In this document: positions 40,162 to 45,127 of the stretch, in pieces
Layout of the letters: every line of letters begins with the position of its first letter
Numbering within the stretch: the stretch's first letter is position 1
Origin: Flavobacteriales bacterium
GTDB taxonomy: Bacteria; Bacteroidota; Bacteroidia; Flavobacteriales_E; Vicingaceae
Length of the DNA stretch: 45,127 nucleotides
NCBI GenBank assembly: GCA_020435335.1
Contig: JAGQZT010000047.1
Location: 1-45,127 of the forward strand
Direction of reading: 5' to 3'
Notes under the pieces: model-generated
Told to the model about the DNA's origin: nothing
Seen by the model: only the letters and a program-made list of their open reading frames with translations
The model's database searches: none
Program-made: the position numbers and the translations under genes

Positions 40162-41477
40162 TCGGACACCAGTACGACATCCTGCTCAAGTCCTAATCCA
40201 TACTTCAAATGCTGATTCCTGAAATCTGCCGGATCGGTTGTGATCTCGGAAGAATACAAATATCCCGATTCGGGAAGTGGTTCAACTTTTATCGGCGACG
40301 CCGAAGCCTCCTGTACCAACTGAATCCTTTCGTCAAACGCTTTGCTGTAGTGGTAATGGATGGGTGTAAAATAGATCGTCAGGATCAGGAGATACAAACA
40401 TCCCCACAAGGGAGCGTAAAAGACCACTTTTTTTGAACTTTTGGAATAGTTTCCGAGTAGGAAGAACAGCCTCACAATTAACACACTGATAAATAGGGAA
40501 GTGGTAATTGCAGCCCGGTCGGGGCCCAGTCCGCCCAGCGTAAACGTAACCATAAACTGGTTTAGTGTAGCGATCAGGCCGATGTAGAGGATGCTCAAGA
40601 TCACTTCCCGCGTCGGGTTAAAATTGGGATTGTTGTAATTGGATCGTTTCCCTAAAATGTAAAACGGAATGCAGAGGATAATGGCAATCTGGAAGGTGAG
40701 GTGAAACTCGAAAAAGAGGTATTTGAGGGTGTTGTAAGCACTGTAAACGATCAGGCTCATCAAATCCAGTCCCGGTGTGATCTCGTCCCGGTGAATCGTT
40801 CCGCTGCTGAGGTAATCGATGAGGAAAGAAATAACGAGCAGGGCAATTCCGGATATTACGAGCTTTACCCTGAACCGTTTGTAGAGCAGAACGAGGCCGA
40901 ACAGGCAGGCAATGATGGTCATGGGTTCGTTGGATCCGCCTACATAAATAAGTCCCAGTACAAATAGCAGGCTGTCATGCCATTTCAGTTTTTTCAAAAA
41001 CAAGGCAGGAGCAGCCATGAGCAGGCCGATGACACTCCAGAAGTACACAACCGATGAGGTGAACCAAAACCAGCTTTCATTAGGGTGTACGGTACAGAAA
41101 AAAAAGACGGAGATAAAGATGATGCTGTAAATGAGTACTTCCCGCCGGGGGAGGTCAATTTTGTAGAAGCCGATTACCGAGCGGAAGAGCCTTTTGACTG
41201 CCAGAACCAAAAGCAGGAAACTCAGCAGGTTGAAGCCCAAAAGAAAGTAGGGGACGGCATGGAATTGAATAAACCACAATAGCGTAAAATTGGAGGTCCA
41301 CCGTCCGTGCCAGTTGAAATACAGGTGCTTGTAAATCTCGGAAAAGGACTTGTTGCTGATCTCCCCGATAAAGTAAAAATCATCTACCGAGAAGCGGTTG
41401 AAACAGAAGCAGGACAACAGGAAAATTACAAAAAAAACAGCCTGCGCAGCAACCAAATATGACGTCCTGGAAATCAT
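40158..41477 (-). CDS. Polytopic membrane protein, DUF6056-like
   Basis: A 439-residue inner-membrane protein with about ten to eleven transmembrane helices. The first extracytoplasmic loop has FSVDDFYFIGEISNKS and then WHGRWTSNF, like the DDxxY-WxGR pattern of DUF6056 and of other GT-C-type lipid-linked sugar transferases, where the Asp pair is catalytic. A second feature is HPNESWFWFTSSVVYF. The longest C-terminal periplasmic part is about 55 residues. The frame allows GTG starts at 41483 and 41480; I choose the ATG at 41477. Family assignment is moderate; a glycosyltransferase role is inferred. Confidence 0.65.
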   Translation of the reverse strand: MISRTSYLVAAQAVFFVIFLLSCFCFNRFSVDDFYFIGEISNKSFSEIYKHLYFNWHGRWTSNFTLLWFIQFHAVPYFLLGFNLLSFLLLVLAVKRLFRSVIGFYKIDLPRREVLIYSIIFISVFFFCTVHPNESWFWFTSSVVYFWSVIGLLMAAPALFLKKLKWHDSLLFVLGLIYVGGSNEPMTIIACLFGLVLLYKRFRVKLVISGIALLVISFLIDYLSSGTIHRDEITPGLDLMSLIVYSAYNTLKYLFFEFHLTFQIAIILCIPFYILGKRSNYNNPNFNPTREVILSILYIGLIATLNQFMVTFTLGGLGPDRAAITTSLFISVLIVRLFFLLGNYSKSSKKVVFYAPLWGCLYLLILTIYFTPIHYHYSKAFDERIQLVQEASASPIKVEPLPESGYLYSSEITTDPADFRNQHLKYGLGLEQDVVLVSD

Positions 41478-41561
41478 CACCACAAGTTATAAAACATTAT
41501 TAACATTGCTTGAAAAAATATTCTTTTTCATCGAATTTTGCCATCAATCTCATTTTAGAAC

Positions 41562-42386
41562 ATGCAGCAGTATTTAGACCTCTTAAACCATGTGTTGTCC
41601 AGCGGATCTTCCAAGGGCGACCGGACAGGAACGGGAACCATCAGTACATTCGGGTACCAGATGCGTTTCGACCTCAGTGAAGGATTTCCGTGTTTGACTA
41701 CCAAAAAATTACACCTGAAATCCATCATTCATGAGCTGCTGTGGTTTATTAACGGAGATACCAATATCAAATACCTGAAAGATAACGGAGTAAGCATCTG
41801 GGATGGCTGGGCCAATGAACATGGCGATCTCGGACCGGTTTACGGCTACCAATGGCGGAACTGGAACGGCGACGGCATCGATCAGATTACCGACCTGATC
41901 GACCAGATTAAAACCAATCCCAACAGCAGACGATTGTTGGTTTCCGCCTGGAATCCCAGTGTGATGCCGGATACGTCGGTTTCTTTTGCGGAGAATGTGG
42001 CGAACGGAAAAGCAGCACTACCTCCGTGTCATGCCTTTTTCCAGTTTTACGTGAATGAAGGTAAATTAAGTTGCCAGTTGTACCAACGTAGTGCGGATAC
42101 CTTTCTCGGGGTTCCTTTTAACATCGCATCATATGCCCTGTTCACCATGATGGTTGCCCAGGTTTGCGGGCTGGAAGCAGGGGAGTTTATCCATACCTTT
42201 GGCGATGTTCACCTGTATAACGACCACATCGAGCAGGCCAAACTGCAATTAACGAGAGAACCACGCCCGCTGCCGAAGATGAAGATCAATCCCGGTGTAA
42301 AAAGTATTTTCGATTTTAAATTTGAAGACTTTGAACTGGTGAATTACGATCCGCATCCGCACATCAAAGCCGCCGTTTCTTTGTAA
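41562..42386 (+). CDS. thyA: Thymidylate synthase
   Basis: Converts dUMP to dTMP using methylene-tetrahydrofolate. 274 residues, family length. Seen: [25 protein letters not shown] (about 19-43) with the phosphate-binding arginine R21; [17 protein letters not shown] (about 91-101); [10 protein letters not shown] (about 123-132); catalytic Cys156 in [32 protein letters not shown]; and [12 protein letters not shown]. The TAA shares a base with the ATG of the HSDR_N gene (TAATG). No dihydrofolate reductase gene follows, although thyA and dfrA are often paired. Confidence 0.96.
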   Translation: MQQYLDLLNHVLSSGSSKGDRTGTGTISTFGYQMRFDLSEGFPCLTTKKLHLKSIIHELLWFINGDTNIKYLKDNGVSIWDGWANEHGDLGPVYGYQWRNWNGDGIDQITDLIDQIKTNPNSRRLLVSAWNPSVMPDTSVSFAENVANGKAALPPCHAFFQFYVNEGKLSCQLYQRSADTFLGVPFNIASYALFTMMVAQVCGLEAGEFIHTFGDVHLYNDHIEQAKLQLTREPRPLPKMKINPGVKSIFDFKFEDFELVNYDPHPHIKAAVSL

Positions 42387-42853
42387 TGCAAGCGCTTAAC
42401 CTTCCTGAATACGAAATCCGGATCAAGCAGGAAAACGGTAAGCAGCTCATTTTTGATGCCGTCCGGAAGAAATACCTGATCTTAACACCGGAAGAGTGGG
42501 TCAGGCAAAACTTCGTTCAATACCTCATTCGGGATAAGCATTATCCGGCCGGACTCATCCAGATCGAAAAAGGATTGAAACTGAATGAACTGCAAAAACG
42601 GGCAGATGCCGTAATTTATAAAGGAAGCCGGCCACATGTGCTGCTGGAATGCAAGGCACCTCACATCCCCATCAATCAGGATACTTTTGAGCAGATAGCC
42701 CGTTATAATTCGGTGTTTAAAGTGCCTTACCTGATCGTAACGAATGGCATGGATCACTATTGTGCGTGCATCGATTTTGAGCAAAACAGCTTCGAATTCC
42801 TGAAAGAGATTCCGGATTACAAGGACTTGAGCCAGGATACGGCTTCAGATTGA
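42386..42853 (+). CDS. Stand-alone HSDR_N (PD-(D/E)xK) domain protein
   Basis: A 155-residue protein consisting of only the N-terminal nuclease-like domain of type I restriction R subunits. Seen: IRIKQENGKQLIFDAVRKKYLILTPEEWVRQNFVQYL (about 11-47), then RADAVIYKGSRPHVLLECKAP (about 72-92) with the PD-(D/E)xK core Asp74, Glu88 and Lys90, and FEQIARYNSVFKVPYLIVTNG. Neither a helicase motor nor HsdM or HsdS genes are present, so it is not a restriction system. Similar lone domains are widespread in Bacteroidota with unknown function. It is coupled by TAATG to thyA. Its 3' end overlaps the convergent STAS-like gene by 37 bases. Confidence 0.8.
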   Translation: MQALNLPEYEIRIKQENGKQLIFDAVRKKYLILTPEEWVRQNFVQYLIRDKHYPAGLIQIEKGLKLNELQKRADAVIYKGSRPHVLLECKAPHIPINQDTFEQIARYNSVFKVPYLIVTNGMDHYCACIDFEQNSFEFLKEIPDYKDLSQDTASD

Positions 42854-43191
42854 TCCGTAAACAATTTTACATGGAACTTCGGTTGTAAGGTAGTGATGAT
42901 GATGTTGGCGATATTCTTTGCATAATTTTTTCTCGTCAGAACAGCCATGCCCAGGCAGTGCTCTTCTCCCAAAGCCTTCAGTGTTTTCCGGGCTTCCGGC
43001 TCCATGGATTGTTCCTCGGTCGGATCGATGTAGATCAATGCCTTTTCTCCCTTTGAAAGTTCAATAATTAACTTAAACACTTCTTCGATGCCTTTTTTGG
43101 TGACGTGGCCCCTGCTGTAAACCCGGATGATCCCATCACCTTCTATAGAAATACGATGCCCTTCAGCTTCGATGGTTTTGATAACAGCCAT
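42817..43191 (-). CDS. STAS/SpoIIAA-like domain protein (DUF7793-like)
   Basis: A 124-residue soluble protein. The pattern GDGIIRVYSRGHVTKKGIEEVFKLIIELSKGEKALIYIDPTE (about 18-58), then EARKTLKAL and a final FTDQSEAVSWLKSL, is typical of small Bacteroidota proteins related to STAS/SEC14 or DUF7793 domains. The third strand, LIYIDPTE, followed by SMEPEAR, is where STAS proteins carry a phosphorylatable Ser/Thr. In principle it could be a substrate of a SpoIIE phosphatase such as the one at 30802, but the two are 10 kb apart and this is inference. It overlaps the HSDR_N gene by 37 bases tail to tail. Confidence 0.55.
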   Translation of the reverse strand: MAVIKTIEAEGHRISIEGDGIIRVYSRGHVTKKGIEEVFKLIIELSKGEKALIYIDPTEEQSMEPEARKTLKALGEEHCLGMAVLTRKNYAKNIANIIITTLQPKFHVKLFTDQSEAVSWLKSL

Positions 43192-43323
43192 GTGTTTAAT
43201 CAGTTAAATTGGTTTGGAAGCGTAATGATATAAAAAAAATAACATCTTTCATAAAAAAAGGATGCAACCAAAGTAATAATAGCATTCGTTTAGTATTTGT
43301 AAACTTTTGACTACCTTTAATTT

Positions 43324-45127
43324 ATGAGAAAGTTAATCCTGATGTTGCTGCTTGTTTCCGGAACCGTTGCTCAAGCACAGTACGCCAAAGTGAATATCGC
43401 CCTTAAGCAGGCACTTGAACAGCAAAAAGATAAGACGGCTCTTTTTCCCTTGTTTGTGATGGGGGATGTATCCCTGATCAGGCAGGAAGTAGAACAACTG
43501 CAGGGAAAGGTGATCCGTTCGGCCGGAAAAGTGGTTCAGGTGGAACTTCCCGTAAATACGATCGAAGAGTTCTCGAAAAATACCTTCGTTCAAAGTATTC
43601 CTTATTCTTTTTCGAAAGGACAGGTGCTTTGCGATACCATGACCATCCACAACAACGTCACCCCGGTTCATAATGGTGTAAGTCCGCTGTTGCAACCCTA
43701 TACCGGAAAAAATGTGGTGTTCGGGATCATCGACACCGGTCAGGATATTGTGCACCCCGATTTTAAGGATACCCTCGGAAATACCCGCATCTACCGGATC
43801 TGGGATCAGGTCTCAGGCCAGACCTGGGATTCGGCATCGATCAACAACATGACCTGTACCCACACGGATTACAGCCTCACGTCACACGGAACCCACGTGT
43901 CGAGTATCGGGGCAGGGAACGGGCTGGCTCTGAACAATTATGCCGGTGTTGCCGGAGAGGCTACGATCGTAGCCGTTGCTACGGACGATACCGCACCCAA
44001 TTGGCTGTCGACATTCGTAGATGCAACCGATTACATTTTCCGTGTTGCGGATTCCCTGGGTTTACCTTGCGTGATCAATGCCAGTATCGGAGATTACTAC
44101 GGGTCACACGACGGGACCGATCCGGCTGCATTGCTGATCGACAGCATCCTGAACTACAAACCGGGTAGGGCATTGGTTGCCGCTGCCGGAAATGCCGGGT
44201 TTTTTAACTGGCACCTTGAACATAACGTAGGTCCGGATACCACCTTCACCTGGATGAAGTACAATGCCGGCTCTGCTTTCGGTTTCGGGTCTGTGTTTTA
44301 TGAAATCTGGGCGGATACGGCTGACTTCAATCAGGTTGATTTTGCCTTTGGAGCGAATTTTCCTTCCGGAACATTTTCCGAAAGGGGGCGAACCGCTTTC
44401 GCCAACATTCAGAATCGTCTGGGAACGCATTACGATACGATCTTCTCCGCCAATATGGATACCATTGCGGTCATTGAAACCTTCGGCGATCTGCAGGGTG
44501 ATAAGTACCTCTTGCAGGTGATGATGCAGGAGCCGGATTCCAACAGCTATAATTTCAGCCTGCTGAGTACCGGTTCGGGCCGGTTTGATGTCTGGACCTC
44601 GAGTGTTTTCGGGACTTCCCAAATGGTAGAAACCGGTTTACCCTCCGCCGGTGTTTATCCGCCTGTCGTTCATTACGTGCTGCCCGATTCAGCTAAAACG
44701 ACGGTGAGTAGCTTTCAATGTTCCCCGAACGTGATTACCGTAGCCAATTTCGAGAACCGTAAGACATACCTGGACGTCGATACCATCCTCCGGATCAAAC
44801 CGAACATTCCCGGAAGGATTGCCAATTCATCCAGCCATGGACCCGATCGAAGAGGTAACATCAAACCGGATATCGGAGCATCGGGCGATGCGACGTTGGG
44901 CGCTAATGCGGCATCGGTAATTGCCGCCAACCTGGTTGCCGGTCCTGCCGAACGGCAAAAGGTTGCCCTGGGTGGGATGCATCGCATCAACGGAGGTACA
45001 TCCATGGCTTCTCCCGTTGTGGCCGGTGTCGTAGCACTCTACTTCGAAAAATGTCCGAATGCGGATCATAATGAGGTTAAATCAGCCATTCTCAATACTG
45101 CCAAAGTGGATACCTTTACAGGAACAG
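43324..45127 (+). CDS. Subtilisin-family (S8) secreted protease, truncated by the window edge
   Basis: An open frame of 601 complete codons from ATG 43324 to the end of the window. Signal peptide (about 1-19, LILMLLLVSGTVAQAQ), then a possible propeptide (about 20-125). The S8 catalytic triad is complete: Asp137 in VFGIIDTGQDIVHPDF, His188 in SHGTHVSSIGAGNG, and Ser560 in GGTSMASPVVAGVVALYFE, with the oxyanion Asn290 in VAAAGNAG. Between them lies a large insert (about 295-490) probably forming a beta-sandwich domain. After the serine the subtilisin fold is nearly complete; a T9SS sorting domain may lie beyond the window. Relatives are exported surface proteases. Confidence 0.9.
   Translation, partial: MRKLILMLLLVSGTVAQAQYAKVNIALKQALEQQKDKTALFPLFVMGDVSLIRQEVEQLQGKVIRSAGKVVQVELPVNTIEEFSKNTFVQSIPYSFSKGQVLCDTMTIHNNVTPVHNGVSPLLQPYTGKNVVFGIIDTGQDIVHPDFKDTLGNTRIYRIWDQVSGQTWDSASINNMTCTHTDYSLTSHGTHVSSIGAGNGLALNNYAGVAGEATIVAVATDDTAPNWLSTFVDATDYIFRVADSLGLPCVINASIGDYYGSHDGTDPAALLIDSILNYKPGRALVAAAGNAGFFNWHLEHNVGPDTTFTWMKYNAGSAFGFGSVFYEIWADTADFNQVDFAFGANFPSGTFSERGRTAFANIQNRLGTHYDTIFSANMDTIAVIETFGDLQGDKYLLQVMMQEPDSNSYNFSLLSTGSGRFDVWTSSVFGTSQMVETGLPSAGVYPPVVHYVLPDSAKTTVSSFQCSPNVITVANFENRKTYLDVDTILRIKPNIPGRIANSSSHGPDRRGNIKPDIGASGDATLGANAASVIAANLVAGPAERQKVALGGMHRINGGTSMASPVVAGVVALYFEKCPNADHNEVKSAILNTAKVDTFTGT

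Noticed and set aside
42386..42853. Restriction-modification system
   Set aside because: Only the HSDR_N domain is present; no helicase, methylase or specificity gene is nearby.
1..45127. CRISPR array, prophage or insertion sequence
   Set aside because: I found no regularly spaced repeats, transposase or integrase motifs, or phage structural genes on either strand.

Overview
The window is a chromosomal segment from a member of the Bacteroidota, most likely order Flavobacteriales (inference). The evidence is: promoters of the Bacteroidota type (TAnnTTTG at -7, sometimes TTG/TTTG about 20 bases upstream); near absence of Shine-Dalgarno sequences; type IX secretion (T9SS) cargo with a gliding-motility-associated C-terminal domain followed by a PorP/SprF-family gene; a second cargo with a Por-type sorting tail; and lineage-typical families (TIGR02757, DUF4294, START-like, Gfo/Idh/MocA). 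I see no phage, insertion sequence, integrase, CRISPR array or rRNA. No gap without a gene exceeds 300 bases.

Layout. 1-1866 (minus): a lipoprotein, a VTC-type polyphosphate polymerase-domain protein, a DUF4956 membrane protein and the start of a secreted protein, tightly packed. 1990-7345 (plus): cytidine deaminase, pyruvate dehydrogenase E1-alpha and E2 (no E1-beta between them), terminator, RecG. 7349-11248: a secreted protein, a two-cluster ferredoxin divergent from a LuxC-type acyl-CoA reductase, and a large unrecognised cytoplasmic protein. 11402-14718: T9SS adhesin plus PorP/SprF partner. 14719-19410 (minus): beta-helix lipoprotein, ABC exporter, TruA, Pcm. 19546-27993 (plus): Gfo/Idh/MocA dehydrogenase, lipoprotein, polyprenyl-phosphate sugar transferase, secreted CotH-kinase protein, small lipoprotein, MtaB, Lgt-family protein. 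28141-34649 (plus): peroxiredoxin, RecA, terminator, then a coupled trio of TPR lipoprotein, TPR-SpoIIE phosphatase and ABC-F ATPase. 34646-37661: a 56-residue membrane protein under TIGR02757, DUF4294, a START-like protein, tRNA(CAT) and an SH3 lipoprotein. 37719-45127: a TonB-C-domain protein, a PorE-like beta-propeller protein without the OmpA part, a polytopic membrane protein, thymidylate synthase coupled to a lone HSDR_N nuclease domain, a STAS-like protein, and a subtilisin-family protease running off the right edge.

Much of the content is housekeeping (central carbon, nucleotide, tRNA modification, recombination) interleaved with cell-surface biogenesis. The most unusual signals are architectural. 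All seven protein-coding tail-to-tail gene pairs abut or overlap, leaving no room for a terminator. Five genes have a perfect -7 box only 3-8 bases before the start codon, implying leaderless or nearly leaderless messages. Three intrinsic terminators lie 7-17 bases before the next start codon. recA has a 9-bp perfect inverted repeat over its -7 box. No complete, clearly undescribed multi-gene system is obvious. The VTC/DUF4956 cassette and the thyA-HSDR_N pair are the gene clusters whose joint role is least explained.
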